From positions 1 through 50,781 of the forward strand of contig NZ_PEDM01000020.1 in the NCBI RefSeq assembly GCF_002742685.1: a DNA stretch of 50,781 nt. The letters run 5' to 3'. Numbering within the stretch: the first letter of the stretch is position 1; each line of letters begins with the position of its first letter. This document shows, one piece after another, positions 1 to 10,998 of this stretch. Made by a program: the position numbers and the translations under genes. The notes below the pieces were generated by a model. That model ran no database searches. It was given only the letters and a program-made list of their open reading frames with translations, and had not been told where the DNA came from. This DNA is from Anoxybacillus flavithermus. GTDB lineage: Bacteria; Bacillota; Bacilli; Bacillales; Anoxybacillaceae.

Positions 1-53
1 GCCTTCGCAGTTCGGGACTTTCACCCTATAGATTGCACCCATGCCGAGCACAC
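1..53 (-). mobile_element. Group II intron, 5' end (partial, runs off the left edge)
   Basis: Read on the minus strand from base 53 downward, the sequence opens with GTGTGCTCGGCATGGG and continues with GGGTGAAAGTCCCGA. From knowledge of bacterial group II introns this is the usual GUGYG start followed by the conserved first part of domain I. The preceding bases (54-82) are the spo0A terminator, so the intron sits directly after the T-run of a rho-independent terminator, an insertion habit best known for class C introns. I cannot assign the class from 53 bases, and the encoded reverse transcriptase would lie outside the window. Confidence 0.75.
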
Positions 54-54
54 C

Positions 55-82
55 AAAAAAGGTAGTCGAGCGACTACCTTTT
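55..82 (-). terminator. Terminator of spo0A
   Basis: Perfect 8-bp stem GGTAGTCG/CGACTACC at 61-68 and 71-78 with a two-base loop, followed on the minus strand by a run of six T. It ends the spo0A transcript and abuts the group II intron. Confidence 0.9.
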
Positions 83-864
83 TAACTTGCTTTATGCTCA
101 AGTCTTAACCGATCAGCGACCATCGCGATAAATTCTGAGTTTGTCGGTTTCGCTTTTGACATGCTGACGGTATGGCCGAATAAAGATGAGATAGATTCCA
201 AATTGCCTCGACTCCATGCCACTTCAATCGCATGACGAATCGCTCGCTCAACGCGACTAGCTGTCGTATTATATTTTTTAGCGATATCTGGATAAAGCAC
301 TTTCGTAATTGATCCGAGCAACTCGACATCGTTGTATACCATCGCAATTGCTTCACGCAAATATAAGTATCCTTTAATATGTGCAGGAACGCCGATTTCG
401 TGAATAATGTTCGTAATACTTGCATCTAAATTTTTTGGTTTTCCTCCGTCACGAATTGGCGAAAGAAGCGGTCGTTTGAATACGGCTGGCTTTTTCCCAC
501 ATACGTGACGAATTTGATTGACTAAATGTTCAATGTCAAACGGTTTTAAAATGAAGTAAGAAGCCCCAAGTTCAACCGCTTTTTTCGTCACATCTTCTTG
601 CCCAAATGCTGTGAGCATGATTACGTTCGGTAATGGTTGTTTCATCATGCGTAGCTTTTCTAACACAGCCAAACCGTCTAAATGCGGCATAATAATGTCA
701 AGAACAAGAACATCAGGATCGCGATCGCGCAACAATTGCAAGCAATCTTGCCCGTTATATGCAACGCCAATGACTTCCATATCTTCTTGGCTTGTAATGT
801 ATTCTTCAAGCAAATGCACTAATTCTCGGTTATCATCTACAATACAAACTTTTATTGTACTCAC
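82..864 (-). CDS. spo0A: Stage 0 sporulation response regulator Spo0A
   Basis: Master regulator of entry into sporulation; a phosphorelay response regulator that binds DNA when phosphorylated. The 260-residue protein has an N-terminal receiver domain (about 1-125) with acidic pair D10/D11, phospho-acceptor D56 (VLDIIMP), T85 and K107, and the Spo0A C-terminal DNA-binding domain (about 145-260). Length matches the family. The start is GTG, as in B. subtilis, preceded by a GGAGGA ribosome site. The gene follows spoIVB in the same direction but is separated from it by a terminator and a 217-bp gap, so it is transcribed on its own. A sigma-H-like promoter lies upstream (913-939). Confidence 0.97.
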   Translation of the reverse strand: MSTIKVCIVDDNRELVHLLEEYITSQEDMEVIGVAYNGQDCLQLLRDRDPDVLVLDIIMPHLDGLAVLEKLRMMKQPLPNVIMLTAFGQEDVTKKAVELGASYFILKPFDIEHLVNQIRHVCGKKPAVFKRPLLSPIRDGGKPKNLDASITNIIHEIGVPAHIKGYLYLREAIAMVYNDVELLGSITKVLYPDIAKKYNTTASRVERAIRHAIEVAWSRGNLESISSLFGHTVSMSKAKPTNSEFIAMVADRLRLEHKAS

Positions 865-912
865 GAAATCCTTCCTCCCTAAAGCAATGATCTTTTGTCA
901 CATACGTGCTTA

Positions 913-939
913 ATTCGCCACAACGGACAAAAATCCTTT
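913..939 (-). promoter_or_regulatory. Sigma-H-like promoter of spo0A
   Basis: On the minus strand AAAGGATTT (939-931) is followed after 14 bases by GAAT (916-913), close to the sigma-H consensus RWAGGAxxT-N14-HGAAT (here one base shorter). B. subtilis spo0A has such a sporulation promoter (Ps). I could not place a convincing vegetative promoter or 0A box in the same gap. Confidence 0.55.
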
Positions 940-1065
940 TTCTTTTGCAAAATTAGTCAAATAATTTATATTTTTCATAAAACATTCGTGCATGTTGTTT
1001 CTTTCATTTTACACTACATGTTTACGTCATGTCATGATAAAATATGACAAATTGTGTGAGAAAAC

Positions 1066-1095
1066 AAAAAGCAAGCTAATATTAGCTCGCTTTTT
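1066..1095 (-). terminator. Terminator of spoIVB
   Basis: Imperfect hairpin with arms around AGCTAAT/ATTAGCT (1071-1090) flanked by A and T runs. It overlaps the last codons of spoIVB and ends in T-rich sequence on the minus strand. Confidence 0.8.
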
Positions 1096-2359
1096 GTTCG
1101 TTTCGATCATAAATGTTAATTCCAGCTTCATGTAGCATCCATTCGATATGCACACCGTAGCCAGATGTCGGATCGTTAACAAATACGTGCGTCACAGCTC
1201 CGACAAGTTTTCCATCTTGAATAATCGGGCTGCCGCTCATCCCTTGTACAATTCCACCTGTTTTTTCTAACAGTCTTGGATCAGTTACTTTGATCACCAT
1301 TCCTTTTGTAGCAGGGAATTTTTGCGGTGTGACACTAACAATTTCAACATCAAACGCTTCTACCCGATCTTGTTCAACAACAGTTAATATTTTTGCGGGT
1401 CCTTTTTTTACATCTGTCGACAAGGCAATCGGCATTGGCTTATCAAAAATACCGTTTTGAATCGGCTGTGAAAGCTTGCCGAAAATACCGAACGGGCTGT
1501 TTGTTTTAATGTCACCAATCACTTGTTTATCGCTTGAAAATCTCGCTAATTTTTCGCCTGGACTTCCATTTCTTCCTTTATCGATGGCCGTTACCGTCGA
1601 TTTGACGATCGTTCCATCACGAACGACGATCGGCTTTCTCGTATCCATATCAGAGATGACATGTCCGAGTGCCCCGTATATATTTGATTTCGGATCGAAA
1701 AACGTCATTGTCCCAATTCCTGCTGCTGAATCACGGATGTATAACCCGATACGATACGCCCGATCGTTTTTATCTTTCAACGGAGTGAGTGTGGTTTCAA
1801 ACGTCTGATGGTCACGAGCAACGGTTAATCGTAAAGGTTTCCCCGTTTTTCCCGCTTCTTCAATGAATGGAGAAACATCTGTCATTTTTTCGATTTTTTG
1901 TCCGTTAATGTGAGTAATCGCATCCCCCACTCGAATGCCAGCCGTTTCACCTGGAGATTGTTTTCCTTGTTCCGTCTCCACTAAATGGTGACCGACAACG
2001 AGAACCCCAACCGTATTTAACTTGACTCCAATCGATTGACCGCCAGGAACAACTTTAAAATCTGGTAATACTTTCACATTTACTTGTTTAACCGGAAATC
2101 CTGCCATTTGTAAAATGACATCACTTTCCCCAACATGCTCTCCGGTAATTGCTAACTTTTCCTTTGGATGAACAGAAACAGCGTTTGTCGTTATCGTTTG
2201 AACAGAACCAAATACAGGTACATGCGCCGTTTGTCCTTGAAATAACACAAGTTGTTTCGGAATGTTTACATATTTTCGAAATGGTGTTGCCATACTTAGA
2301 ACGATAAAAGAAACAAGGAGAAAAGCACCTATTCCTTTTCTTAATTTGTCAAAATCCAA
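1082..2359 (-). CDS. spoIVB: SpoIVB, PDZ-domain serine peptidase of sigma-K signalling
   Basis: Peptidase of family S55, secreted from the forespore during sporulation; in B. subtilis it cleaves SpoIVFA and triggers pro-sigma-K processing. The protein has an N-terminal membrane segment, a PDZ domain in the middle ([20 protein letters not shown] region), a catalytic His in GALGHVIS and the catalytic Ser in MSGSPII (S377 with the start chosen here). I chose TTG at 2359, giving 425 residues like the 426 of B. subtilis, because an AGGAGA ribosome site lies about nine bases before it. The frame is open to 2425, but that TTG has no ribosome site. A GTG at 2368 lies too close to the site. It sits downstream of recN with a 113-bp gap from the chosen start. 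Confidence 0.93.
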   Translation of the reverse strand: MDFDKLRKGIGAFLLVSFIVLSMATPFRKYVNIPKQLVLFQGQTAHVPVFGSVQTITTNAVSVHPKEKLAITGEHVGESDVILQMAGFPVKQVNVKVLPDFKVVPGGQSIGVKLNTVGVLVVGHHLVETEQGKQSPGETAGIRVGDAITHINGQKIEKMTDVSPFIEEAGKTGKPLRLTVARDHQTFETTLTPLKDKNDRAYRIGLYIRDSAAGIGTMTFFDPKSNIYGALGHVISDMDTRKPIVVRDGTIVKSTVTAIDKGRNGSPGEKLARFSSDKQVIGDIKTNSPFGIFGKLSQPIQNGIFDKPMPIALSTDVKKGPAKILTVVEQDRVEAFDVEIVSVTPQKFPATKGMVIKVTDPRLLEKTGGIVQGMSGSPIIQDGKLVGAVTHVFVNDPTSGYGVHIEWMLHEAGINIYDRNEQKAS

Positions 2360-2472
2360 AGTCTTCACTCTCCTCGTTCCTACGTACACACCGAATCCTA
2401 CATTATTTAATGTTGCCTGAAACAAATGAAATATAACCGAATAAAACGAAAAAACAATGCCAATGTCGGTAT

Positions 2473-4203
2473 TTATATTGTTTCGTTTTTAATTTTTTCC
2501 GCTAATTGTAACAACTCACGCGCATGCTGTTTCGTTAGTTCTGTAATTTCTACTCCAGAAATCATACGGCTAATTTCGTTAATTTTTTCTTCTTCATTTA
2601 ACGCTTCCACCGTTGTTTTTGTCCGTCCATCCCTCGTTTCTTTTGCAATAAATAAATGAGTATCCGCCATCGCTGCCACTTGTGGTAAGTGCGAAATACA
2701 TAATACTTGCGAATGACGTGCAACGCGATAAATTTTTTCTGCAATGGCTTGAGCGACACGACCACTTACACCTGTATCGACTTCATCAAAAATAATGGAC
2801 GTGACACCTTGATGTTTAGAAAAAATACTTTTTAAAGCAAGCATCATGCGCGACAATTCTCCACCTGATGCAACTTTGGCAAGCGGCTTTAACGGCTCTC
2901 CTGGATTTGTCGAAATGTAAAACTCAACTTCATCCATTCCGTTCACCTGCAACTTGACAGGTGTTCCATCGAGCAGCGGATCATCGTACGATCCTTGACG
3001 TTTCCGAAAGACGACATCAAACGTCGTTTTTTCCATGTATAAATCTTTTAGTTCTTGATGAATGTCATCGATGAGTTGTTTCGCATATTTCATACGCAAT
3101 TCACTTATATGTTTCGCTTCAACTAACAAATCCGCAGTAATAGATTGAAGTTCGGTCTGCAATTTATGGATATGATCATCGCGGTTTTGAATCGTTTCAA
3201 TTTCTTCTTCCACTTTCGCCGCATATTCTAAAATGTCACGTACCGTTTGACCGTATTTCCGTTTCAAGTGATTAATTTCGTTTAAGCGACTTTCAATTTC
3301 ATCAAGCCGAAGTGGATCATATTCTAACTGATCTAACTGTGTACGTAGTTGGTGAGCGACTTCTTCTAACAAATAATAGCAATTCGATACAACTTCTTGA
3401 GCTTGTTTCACTGATGCATCGATATCACTCACATGGTCTAAATGGTTCATCGCTAATCCAATCCAATCAAGGCCGCGTTGCTCCCCGTAAAGCGCCTCAT
3501 AGCTGCTTTGTAACGCCTCGTATACTTTTTGAAAGTTGACAATTTTTCGGCGCTCTTCCATTAGCCGTTCATCTTCATCTATTTGCAACTCTGCTTTTTG
3601 AATTTCATCTAGCTGAAAAGTTAATAAATCTAAACGATGTGCCATTTGTTGCTCATTTTCATTTAACTTTTGCAATTGACGCCTGATTCGTTCGTATGTG
3701 GCATATAACACACCGTATTCTTTCAATGCATCGCGAATACGGGTGCCTCCATATTCGTCTAATAAGTGCAAGTGTTTACTTTCATCGAGCAACTCTTGAT
3801 GTTCATGTTGTCCGTGGATATCAACGAGCGTGGAGCCAATTTCACGCAATGTCGCAATCGTGACTAATTTCCCGTTTACACGACAGACACTCTTTCCATT
3901 TATTGTTAGTTCTCGGCGAAGCACAATCATCCCATCGCTTATATCAATGCCGAGTTCGGCACATTTGCTGTAACATGGATGATCGTCTTGTTCAAGCAAA
4001 AAAAGACCTTCAATTTCTGCTTTTGCTTCCCCGTATCGAACAAATTCTGCCGAACCGCGTCCGCCAATTAACAAATGAATAGCATCAATAATAATTGATT
4101 TTCCCGCTCCCGTTTCTCCAGTTAAAACAGTTAATCCTTTTTCAAACGAAAGCGAAAGAGATTCAATAATGGCAAAATTTTTAATGGATAACTCTGCTAA
4201 CAT
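2473..4203 (-). CDS. recN: DNA repair protein RecN
   Basis: SMC-like ATPase that gathers DNA ends at double-strand breaks. The 576 residues match the B. subtilis length. Walker A is GETGAGKS at 29-36; the ABC signature lies in the [10 protein letters not shown] segment, and Walker B is IIFDEVDTG near residue 473. Long charged helical segments between them (about 160-370) are the expected coiled coils. It lies 18 bp downstream of ahrC, an order conserved in Bacillus, and is probably cotranscribed with it. Confidence 0.97.
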   Translation of the reverse strand: MLAELSIKNFAIIESLSLSFEKGLTVLTGETGAGKSIIIDAIHLLIGGRGSAEFVRYGEAKAEIEGLFLLEQDDHPCYSKCAELGIDISDGMIVLRRELTINGKSVCRVNGKLVTIATLREIGSTLVDIHGQHEHQELLDESKHLHLLDEYGGTRIRDALKEYGVLYATYERIRRQLQKLNENEQQMAHRLDLLTFQLDEIQKAELQIDEDERLMEERRKIVNFQKVYEALQSSYEALYGEQRGLDWIGLAMNHLDHVSDIDASVKQAQEVVSNCYYLLEEVAHQLRTQLDQLEYDPLRLDEIESRLNEINHLKRKYGQTVRDILEYAAKVEEEIETIQNRDDHIHKLQTELQSITADLLVEAKHISELRMKYAKQLIDDIHQELKDLYMEKTTFDVVFRKRQGSYDDPLLDGTPVKLQVNGMDEVEFYISTNPGEPLKPLAKVASGGELSRMMLALKSIFSKHQGVTSIIFDEVDTGVSGRVAQAIAEKIYRVARHSQVLCISHLPQVAAMADTHLFIAKETRDGRTKTTVEALNEEEKINEISRMISGVEITELTKQHARELLQLAEKIKNETI

Positions 4204-4221
4204 CTTCCGCTCACACCTTTA

Positions 4222-4671
4222 TTACAGCATGTCCAACAATCGTTTTGAAATAACTTCTGTATCTTCTGGCGTGCGGCAAATAATTAAACACGTATCATCC
4301 CCACAAATCGTTCCAACAATTTCATCCCATTCTAAATGATCAAGTAGTACACCGATGGCATGTGCATTTCCTGGCAACGTCTTCATGACAAGCAAATGAC
4401 CGGCGCCATCAATTTTCACAAACGCATCCATAAGTGCTCGTTTTAACTTTTGAAGCGGATTAAATCGTTGATCCGCAGGTAAGCTATATTTATAACGTCC
4501 ATCTATCATTGGCACTTTCACTAAATGCAATTCTTTAATGTCGCGAGACACCGTTGCTTGTGTGACGTTAAAACCTTCTTTGCGCAACATATCAACAAGT
4601 TCATCTTGTGTTTCAATATCATGGTTTGAAATAATTTCACGAATTTTAATATGACGTTGTCCTTTATTCAA
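4222..4671 (-). CDS. ahrC: Arginine repressor AhrC/ArgR
   Basis: Arginine-dependent repressor of arginine synthesis and activator of catabolism. It has an N-terminal winged helix (about 1-70, with [12 protein letters not shown] as the recognition region) and a C-terminal oligomerisation and arginine-binding domain ([15 protein letters not shown]). I place the start at TTG 4671, giving MNKGQRH and 149 residues exactly as in B. subtilis, because the GTG at 4680 falls inside the AGAGGTG ribosome site. The AT-rich upstream sequence (about 4690-4715) could hold an ARG box, but I see no clean match. Confidence 0.95.
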   Translation of the reverse strand: MNKGQRHIKIREIISNHDIETQDELVDMLRKEGFNVTQATVSRDIKELHLVKVPMIDGRYKYSLPADQRFNPLQKLKRALMDAFVKIDGAGHLLVMKTLPGNAHAIGVLLDHLEWDEIVGTICGDDTCLIICRTPEDTEVISKRLLDML

Positions 4672-4764
4672 CGAAAACACCTCTTTCGTGTGTATAACAT
4701 ATGCATATTTATACTTCTATGTTACCGAACGATAGACGGGCAAACAAGAGGGAATAACCGATCG

Positions 4765-5607
4765 TTATTCCCCCACATGCTCTTTATTTTCTTTCAGTTC
4801 ATCATGCGCCCGAGCAACTACTTCTTCTGGAGAAAACGTCAAGCGATTTTCTCCTACTTCTTTGCCTTCCCAACGTAAATGAAGTAAAAATTCAATATTT
4901 CCGTCACCACCTGTGATCGGCGAGTGGGTTAGTCCAATAATGTCGTATCCTTCTTGTTGGGCGAATGCCGTAATCGTTTCAAGGACGTGTATGTGCACAC
5001 GTGCATCGCGGACAATTCCTTTTTTTCCGACAAACTCTTTTCCCGCTTCAAATTGCGGTTTGACTAAAGCAACTACATCGCTATGCGGCACTAAAATGTT
5101 TTTTAAGACAGGCAAAATTAATTTTAATGAAATAAATGACACGTCGATTGTTGCAAAATTCGGCAAACCGAGCTGAAAATCACTCGGTTTCACATAACGG
5201 AAGTTTGTCCGCTCCATGACTACAACACGCTCATCTTGACGCAGTTTCCACGCAAGCTGATTGTATCCCACATCAAGAGCGTATGACAACTTCACACCGT
5301 TTTGCAACGCACAGTCTGTAAACCCGCCTGTCGATGCACCAATATCAACCATAATCTTATCTTTTACTTCAAGCGAAAATACGTGTAACGCTTTTTCAAG
5401 TTTCAGTCCCCCTCGACTCACATACGGTAGTGCATTTCCTTTCACCGTAAGCGGAATGTCAACCGGCACTTTTTCTCCTGGTTTGTCGAGTCGCATTTCG
5501 TTCGAATATACGAGGCCAGCCATAATTGTCCGTTTCGCCTTTTCGCGCGTTTCAGCCAACCCACGTTCCACAAGCAATACATCTAAACGTTCTTTCTTCC
5601 CTTTCAT
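4765..5607 (-). CDS. tlyA: TlyA-family rRNA (cytidine-2'-O)-methyltransferase (YqxC)
   Basis: It has an N-terminal S4 RNA-binding domain (ERLDVLLVERGLAETREKAKR, about 5-65) followed by an FtsJ/RrmJ-type methyltransferase fold with SAM loop MVDIGASTGGFTDCAL (about residue 90). TlyA in mycobacteria methylates 16S and 23S rRNA. The function of the Bacillus member is less certain, and older annotations call it a hemolysin. At 280 residues it is family-typical. It lies 3 bp after dxs in the same direction, so it is in one operon with dxs and probably ahrC-recN. Confidence 0.9.
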   Translation of the reverse strand: MKGKKERLDVLLVERGLAETREKAKRTIMAGLVYSNEMRLDKPGEKVPVDIPLTVKGNALPYVSRGGLKLEKALHVFSLEVKDKIMVDIGASTGGFTDCALQNGVKLSYALDVGYNQLAWKLRQDERVVVMERTNFRYVKPSDFQLGLPNFATIDVSFISLKLILPVLKNILVPHSDVVALVKPQFEAGKEFVGKKGIVRDARVHIHVLETITAFAQQEGYDIIGLTHSPITGGDGNIEFLLHLRWEGKEVGENRLTFSPEEVVARAHDELKENKEHVGE

Positions 5608-5610
5608 CTC

Positions 5611-7503
5611 TCATGCCCTTTTTCTTTTTTTCGGAGTTAATAAACAAATCCGTTCCATTACATGTTCGGTTGTCAACCCAATTTCTTCAAGAAGTTGTGA
5701 CACGCCACCATGTTCAATAAAACGGTCCGGAATGCCCATTCGATCGATAATCGCTCCATGATATCCATGATCATGAGCAAATTCAAGTACCGCGCTACCA
5801 AATCCACCTTGCAACACCGCTTCTTCAATTGTGAGTAACGGCATATTTTTTTGTAGCAGCGTGTGCAACATTTGTTCATCTAGTGGCTTAATAAAACGGG
5901 CGTTGACAACTTGTATAGAAATGCCTTCATTTGCAAGGCGTTCAGCAGCTTGAAGCGCCATCGGAATCGTTGTACCGAACGTTAAAATGGTAGCGTCTGT
6001 TCCTTCACGCAACACTTCCCATGTACCGATCGGGATTTTTTTCAATTGCTTATCCATCGGCACACCGAGACCGTTGCCGCGCGGAAAACGCATCGCAATC
6101 GGACCGTCATCATATTGAATAGCGGTATATACCATATGTTGACCTTCATTTTCATCTTTTGGCATCATTAATACAATGTTTGGAATGTGACGTAAAAAGG
6201 CGATGTCAAACACTCCTTGATGCGTTTCACCATCCGCACCAACGAGCCCTGCGCGATCGATTCCAAGAAACACGTTTAAGTTTTGACGACAAATGTCATG
6301 AACAACTTGGTCGTACGCCCGTTGTAAAAAGGTTGAATAAATTGCTAAAAACGGTTTCATTCCTTGCGTCGCTAAACCAGCAGCCATCGTTGCGGCATGT
6401 TGCTCGGCAATACCGACGTCATACATGCGCTCAGGAAACTCACTTGCAAATCCTTCTAATTTGGATCCAACAGGCATCGCTGGCGTAATTGCAACAATGC
6501 GACGATCCTCGCGCGCTAATTTACGCACCGTTTCACTCACAAGCGCACTCCAAGATGGAGCTGATTGCTTTGTTTGAATGAAATCACCTGTTTCAATTTT
6601 ATACGGTCCTGTTCCGTGCCACGTTCCGACTTTGTCGCTTTCCGCCGGATGATATCCTTTTCCTTTTTTCGTTATGACATGAACAAGAACAGGCCCTTTC
6701 GTCTTTTTCGCATAATGTAAGTTTTCAAATAAATCTTCAAAGTTATGGCCATCTACCGGCCCAAAGTACGTAAAGCCTAACTCTTCAAAAAATACGCCTG
6801 AAACAAGCAAATATTTAATGCTATCTTTGACACGTTCCGCTGTTGTAGCAAGCTTTCCACCGACAGCCGGGATTTTCTTTAACAACATTTCTAATTCATC
6901 TTTTACCCAATGATACTTCCCTGCTGTCCGTAGTCGCCCGAGCACATTGTGCAGCGCTCCAACGTTTGGAGCAATCGACATTTCGTTATCATTTAAAATG
7001 ACGATCATATCCTTTTTCTCATGTCCGATATGGTTTAATGCTTCTAGCGCCATTCCGCCGGTGAGTGCGCCGTCTCCAATAATCGGAACGATATATTCGT
7101 CCGTTCCTTTTAAGTCGCGCGCAATCGCCATGCCCATCGCAGCAGATAACGATGTCGAACTATGCCCCGTTTCCCATACGTCATGTTCACTTTCGCTCCG
7201 TTTTGGAAAACCGCACAATCCTTTATATTGTCGCAACGTATCAAACTGACTAGCACGACCGGTTAAAATTTTATGGACGTACGACTGATGCCCAACATCC
7301 CAAATGAGTTTATCTTTTGGACTGTCAAACACTTTATGCAGAGCAATTGTCAATTCAACGACTCCAAGATTCGGGCCAATATGTCCACCTGTTTTTGATA
7401 GCTTTTCAATTAAAAATTGTCGAATTTGCTCGCTCAATTGAACAAGCTGTTCATTTGACATTTGCCTTAAAAATTTCGGGTTTTGAATCGCTGTAACATC
7501 CAA
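5611..7503 (-). CDS. dxs: 1-deoxy-D-xylulose-5-phosphate synthase
   Basis: First enzyme of the MEP isoprenoid pathway: condenses pyruvate and glyceraldehyde 3-phosphate using thiamine diphosphate. The ThDP/Mg motif GDGALTGG...NDNEMSI is intact. The transketolase-type pyrimidine-binding domain ([18 protein letters not shown]) and the C-terminal domain follow. I chose TTG at 7503, since MDVTAIQNP aligns with the B. subtilis start MDLLSIQDP and an AGAGAG site lies upstream, giving 630 residues. The GTG at 7512 is too close to that site. A separate promoter (7566-7594) serves the gene, because a terminator separates it from ispA. Confidence 0.96.
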   Translation of the reverse strand: MDVTAIQNPKFLRQMSNEQLVQLSEQIRQFLIEKLSKTGGHIGPNLGVVELTIALHKVFDSPKDKLIWDVGHQSYVHKILTGRASQFDTLRQYKGLCGFPKRSESEHDVWETGHSSTSLSAAMGMAIARDLKGTDEYIVPIIGDGALTGGMALEALNHIGHEKKDMIVILNDNEMSIAPNVGALHNVLGRLRTAGKYHWVKDELEMLLKKIPAVGGKLATTAERVKDSIKYLLVSGVFFEELGFTYFGPVDGHNFEDLFENLHYAKKTKGPVLVHVITKKGKGYHPAESDKVGTWHGTGPYKIETGDFIQTKQSAPSWSALVSETVRKLAREDRRIVAITPAMPVGSKLEGFASEFPERMYDVGIAEQHAATMAAGLATQGMKPFLAIYSTFLQRAYDQVVHDICRQNLNVFLGIDRAGLVGADGETHQGVFDIAFLRHIPNIVLMMPKDENEGQHMVYTAIQYDDGPIAMRFPRGNGLGVPMDKQLKKIPIGTWEVLREGTDATILTFGTTIPMALQAAERLANEGISIQVVNARFIKPLDEQMLHTLLQKNMPLLTIEEAVLQGGFGSAVLEFAHDHGYHGAIIDRMGIPDRFIEHGGVSQLLEEIGLTTEHVMERICLLTPKKRKRA

Positions 7504-7565
7504 CGCGATCACTCTCTTTCATGTAAGCTAAAACAACCGATATCATACAGTTTTTATGTATTTTA

Positions 7566-7594
7566 ATTATACAGATAAACATGTTTGTACGCAA
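7566..7594 (-). promoter_or_regulatory. Sigma-A promoter of dxs
   Basis: Minus-strand TTGCGT (7594-7589), a 17-base spacer and TATAAT (7571-7566). The -35 box is embedded in the T-run of the ispA terminator, so termination and initiation are packed back to back. Confidence 0.7.
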
Positions 7595-7627
7595 AAAAGA
7601 GCCGCTTACACGAACGTGTGAACGGCT
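7593..7627 (-). terminator. Terminator downstream of ispA
   Basis: Stem AGCCG...CGGCT with inner pairing CACAC/GTGT (7600-7627) followed on the minus strand by CTCTTTTTT. It separates the accB-to-ispA stretch from dxs. Confidence 0.85.
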
Positions 7628-7675
7628 AACATTTCTTTTCCACTATACCACATGTTGCTTATTTCCTCAACGCTA

Positions 7676-8548
7676 TTAATGATCACGTGTTTCGACAATA
7701 TTACAAATATAATGTAATAAGGATGCATCCACCCCAACTTCGTCAAGAAGTTTGCGCGCCTCTTTCATATGATCATAAAGTTTTTTCTTTGCCCCATCAA
7801 GCGTCAAAAGAGAAGGGTACGTCGATTTATCATTTTCGATGTCGCTACCTACTTTTTTCCCGATTTTTTGTTCGTCTCCCTCAATGTCTAAAATGTCATC
7901 GCGAATTTGAAACGCTAAACCGAGATGGTCGGCAAATAATGTTAATAGCGTTAATTGTTTTTCTGTTGCTTCACCTAATATTGCACCTGCTCGGACGCTG
8001 TATTGCAACAACTTTCCTGTTTTATGACGGTGAATGTATTCTAATTGTTGCAAATGAATCATTTTTCCTTCTCCTTCAAGGTCGGCTACTTGTCCGCCAA
8101 CCATCCCTTCAGGTCCAGCTGCTTTCGCTAATTCAGAAATGAGACGAACTTTTACGTCGGGTGAAATCGCTTCAGCATCCGCAACGACTTGAAAGGCGTA
8201 TGTCAGTAACGCGTCGCCTGCTAAAATAGCATTGGCTTCACCAAATACTTTATGATTTGTCGGTTTACCACGCCGTAAATCATCGTTATCCATACTTGGC
8301 AAATCATCATGAATGAGTGAATACGTATGAATCATTTCAAGCCCACAGGCAACCGCTATACCGATATCAACTTGTTTACGAAACGCATGTAACGTCGCAA
8401 GCAATAAAAGAGGGCGAATGCGTTTGCCACCTGCTTGCAACGAATATAACATCGCTTCTTTGATCGTCTCAGGTGCCCGCAATGACTCAATGTATACGGG
8501 GAGTTGCTGTTCAATTTGCTCTTTATATTGTCGCAATAACCATTCCAC
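7676..8548 (-). CDS. ispA: Farnesyl diphosphate synthase (YqiD)
   Basis: Head-to-tail prenyltransferase that makes farnesyl diphosphate from IPP and DMAPP. Both aspartate-rich motifs are present: first DDLPSMDNDD in LIHDDLPSMDNDDLRRGK, second DDILD in QIRDDILDIEGD. GKTGKLL-like and NDKSTYPSL segments are also typical. It is 290 residues long with a GTG start spaced seven bases after GGAGG. The gene begins two bases after the xseB stop, so translation is probably coupled. Confidence 0.94.
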   Translation of the reverse strand: MEWLLRQYKEQIEQQLPVYIESLRAPETIKEAMLYSLQAGGKRIRPLLLLATLHAFRKQVDIGIAVACGLEMIHTYSLIHDDLPSMDNDDLRRGKPTNHKVFGEANAILAGDALLTYAFQVVADAEAISPDVKVRLISELAKAAGPEGMVGGQVADLEGEGKMIHLQQLEYIHRHKTGKLLQYSVRAGAILGEATEKQLTLLTLFADHLGLAFQIRDDILDIEGDEQKIGKKVGSDIENDKSTYPSLLTLDGAKKKLYDHMKEARKLLDEVGVDASLLHYICNIVETRDH

Positions 8549-8550
8549 GC

Positions 8551-8763
8551 CTATTCCTCCTGCACCGTAAACGGTTCAAGCTGTCCATCTTCTCGTAAAA
8601 TAAATTCCATTTGTTTCTCTACTTGTTGTAGTTTGTCGTGACAAAACTTCGACAATTTCATCCCCTCTTGGAAAAAGTGAATCGCTTCCTCAAGCGGAAC
8701 GTCCCCTTCTTCTAACTTTTGCACAATTTCTTCGAGTTTGCTCATCGCTTCTTCAAACGTCAT
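8551..8763 (-). CDS. xseB: Exodeoxyribonuclease VII small subunit
   Basis: Small subunit of exonuclease VII (70 residues), with the family pattern [17 protein letters not shown] and an acidic helix pair. Its ATG overlaps the stop of xseA in ATGA, a four-base overlap typical of coupled translation. Several XseB subunits bind one XseA. Confidence 0.93.
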   Translation of the reverse strand: MTFEEAMSKLEEIVQKLEEGDVPLEEAIHFFQEGMKLSKFCHDKLQQVEKQMEFILREDGQLEPFTVQEE

Positions 8764-10109
8764 ACGTTTTCCTCCTCAATATCAGAAACAATACAATGTG
8801 CGCGTCCGTCTTGAAAACGGATATGAACGCGATCTCCTGCTTGCAATTGTGTTACTGTCTTAACGAGCTTGTTTTGCTCATCGTATGCAAGACTATAGCC
8901 ACGTTCCATAATTTTCAATGGACTAAGTGCGTCGAGCTTTGCCATCATTGTTGCGAGCGACCATTTTTTTTGTTTGATCACATCGCTCATATTGCGAACG
9001 ATGGTTTGTTCTAACATGCGAACACGGTCAGTCGCTTTTTCGATTCGTGATTGCGGATGGTGGGCCAACAATGTCAGCTGAAGTTGCTGAAGTTTGTTTT
9101 CTTGTCGTTTTAACATATCGTTCGTTTGCCGTTGCAATCGATCAACAAGCATATCTAGTTGTTGCTCTTTTTGTTCGTAAAGCCGTTTCGGATAGCGAAA
9201 CGCATACGATGAACGTAACGATTGAAGCCGTTTTTGTTCTATATTCATTCGTTCTTTCATTGCTCGAATGAGACGTGCTTGTTGATCAGACACACGCGAA
9301 AGCAAATCTGCGACATGCGGCACTGCAAGCTCTGCTGCACCCGTCGGCGTCGGTGCACGCAAGTCCGCAACAAAATCAGCAATCGTGTAGTCTGTTTCAT
9401 GCCCGACAGCAGAAATAATCGGAACGCGCGAGGAAAAAATTGCCCGCGCCACAATTTCTTCATTAAACGCCCAAAGCTCTTCAATCGAACCACCACCGCG
9501 TCCAACGATGAGCACATCAATATGTCCCATGTCATTTGCTTTTTGAATCGATTGAACGATCGATAACGGAGCTTGCTCCCCTTGAACGAGCGTCGGAAAT
9601 AAAATAACTTTCGCTAGCGGATAGCGGCGCCGGATCGTCGTTAAAATATCGCGAATCGCTGCACCCGTCGGCGATGTCACAACGCCAATATGTTGCGGAA
9701 ATTTTGGAATTGGCTTTTTATGCTCTTTATTAAATAGCCCTTCTTGCTCCAGTTTCTTTTTTAATTGCTCATACGCTAAATAAAGCGCGCCGACACCATC
9801 CGGCTGCATCTCTTTGACATATACTTGATACGTCCCGCTCGGCTCGTATACAGAAATTTCACCGCGTACAAGTATAGTCATTCCGTTTTCTGGCTTAAAT
9901 GTCAGCTGGCGATTATATCCTGCAAACATAACTGCTTGAATGCGCGCTTGCTCATCTTTTAAAGTAAAGTACATATGTCCACGCGAATGATATGTAAAGT
10001 TGGAAATTTCCCCTTTAATCCATAAATCTTGCAAATGGGGATCGACTTCAAATTTCCGCTTAATGTACTTCGTTAACGCTGCAACGGTTACATACCTCAT
10101 TTCTGTCAC
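8760..10109 (-). CDS. xseA: Exodeoxyribonuclease VII large subunit
   Basis: Catalytic subunit of exonuclease VII, which degrades single-stranded DNA from both ends. It has an N-terminal OB fold (about 1-100), a catalytic region with [11 protein letters not shown] and [17 protein letters not shown], then a long coiled coil (about 260-390) and the C-terminal [15 protein letters not shown] segment. At 449 residues it matches the family. The GTG start ([15 protein letters not shown]) aligns with the B. subtilis start. It lies 14 bp after folD. Confidence 0.96.
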   Translation of the reverse strand: MTEMRYVTVAALTKYIKRKFEVDPHLQDLWIKGEISNFTYHSRGHMYFTLKDEQARIQAVMFAGYNRQLTFKPENGMTILVRGEISVYEPSGTYQVYVKEMQPDGVGALYLAYEQLKKKLEQEGLFNKEHKKPIPKFPQHIGVVTSPTGAAIRDILTTIRRRYPLAKVILFPTLVQGEQAPLSIVQSIQKANDMGHIDVLIVGRGGGSIEELWAFNEEIVARAIFSSRVPIISAVGHETDYTIADFVADLRAPTPTGAAELAVPHVADLLSRVSDQQARLIRAMKERMNIEQKRLQSLRSSYAFRYPKRLYEQKEQQLDMLVDRLQRQTNDMLKRQENKLQQLQLTLLAHHPQSRIEKATDRVRMLEQTIVRNMSDVIKQKKWSLATMMAKLDALSPLKIMERGYSLAYDEQNKLVKTVTQLQAGDRVHIRFQDGRAHCIVSDIEEENV

Positions 10110-10123
10110 AAAAACAACCTCGC

Positions 10124-10975
10124 TTATTTATGTTGTTCACGCGCTGCTTGTACTGTATTGTGCAACAACATCGTAATTGTCATTGGTCCAACACCTTTTG
10201 GCACAGGAGTAATGTAGCTTGCTATTTGTTTTACATCATCAAAATCGACATCTCCACATAACTTTCCGTTTTCTAATCGATTCACGCCAACGTCGATCAC
10301 AATTGCTCCTTCTTTCACATATTGTGACGTAATAAGCTTCGGTTTGCCGACCGCAACAATTAAAATATCTGCTTGACGTGTGATCGCTTCTAAATCGTTT
10401 GTGCGCGAGTGACAATACGTTACCGTCGCATGTTCGCGTAAAAATAGTTGACCAACCGGTTTACCAACAATGTTACTGCGTCCAACGACAACGACATGTT
10501 TTCCTGCAATATCAACTTGCAAAGATTGAACCATATATAAAATGCCATACGGTGTACAAGGTAAAAACGTTTGTTGTCCTGTCATCATTCGTCCAATGTT
10601 AAGCGGATGGAAACCATCGACATCTTTTTCAGGCGCGATCGCTTCAATCACATGTAGCTCATTAATTTGCGGCGGTAGCGGCAATTGAACTAAAATACCA
10701 TGTACTGAACGATCTTCATTTAAACGAGCAATTTGCTCTAACAAAAACGCTTCGGATATGTCGTTTGGAAAAGTAAGTAAAATCGAACGGATGCCAATCT
10801 CTTCACATGCTTTTTGTTTCGCTTTTACGTACGATTGTGAAGCGGGATGATCTCCAACGAGGATGACCGCTAATGCGGGCTCAATGCCTTGTTGTTTTAA
10901 CTGCTCGACTTCTTTTGCTAATTGTGCGCGTTTTTCTTTCGCTAGTTCAAAACCGTTAATGATTTGTGCTGCCAT
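10124..10975 (-). CDS. folD: Bifunctional methylenetetrahydrofolate dehydrogenase/cyclohydrolase
   Basis: Interconverts 5,10-methylene-, methenyl- and 10-formyl-tetrahydrofolate for purine and formyl-Met synthesis. Signatures are [15 protein letters not shown] (catalytic Lys region), [20 protein letters not shown] and the NADP-binding [14 protein letters not shown]. The 283 residues are the usual length. A strong GGGGGAGAAGGA site precedes ATG. It stands between nusB and xseA as in B. subtilis. Confidence 0.97.
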   Translation of the reverse strand: MAAQIINGFELAKEKRAQLAKEVEQLKQQGIEPALAVILVGDHPASQSYVKAKQKACEEIGIRSILLTFPNDISEAFLLEQIARLNEDRSVHGILVQLPLPPQINELHVIEAIAPEKDVDGFHPLNIGRMMTGQQTFLPCTPYGILYMVQSLQVDIAGKHVVVVGRSNIVGKPVGQLFLREHATVTYCHSRTNDLEAITRQADILIVAVGKPKLITSQYVKEGAIVIDVGVNRLENGKLCGDVDFDDVKQIASYITPVPKGVGPMTITMLLHNTVQAAREQHK

Positions 10976-10998
10976 AAATCCTTCTCCCCCTTATTTGT

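Noticed and set aside
1476-1808. Plus-strand open frame opposite spoIVB, and many similar long frames opposite known genes
   Set aside because: They are antisense shadows of well-supported genes, with no ribosome site and no recognisable protein features.
4681-4720. ARG box upstream of ahrC
   Set aside because: The segment is AT-rich with partial resemblance (AAGTATAAATATGCAT), but mismatches are too many to call an operator.
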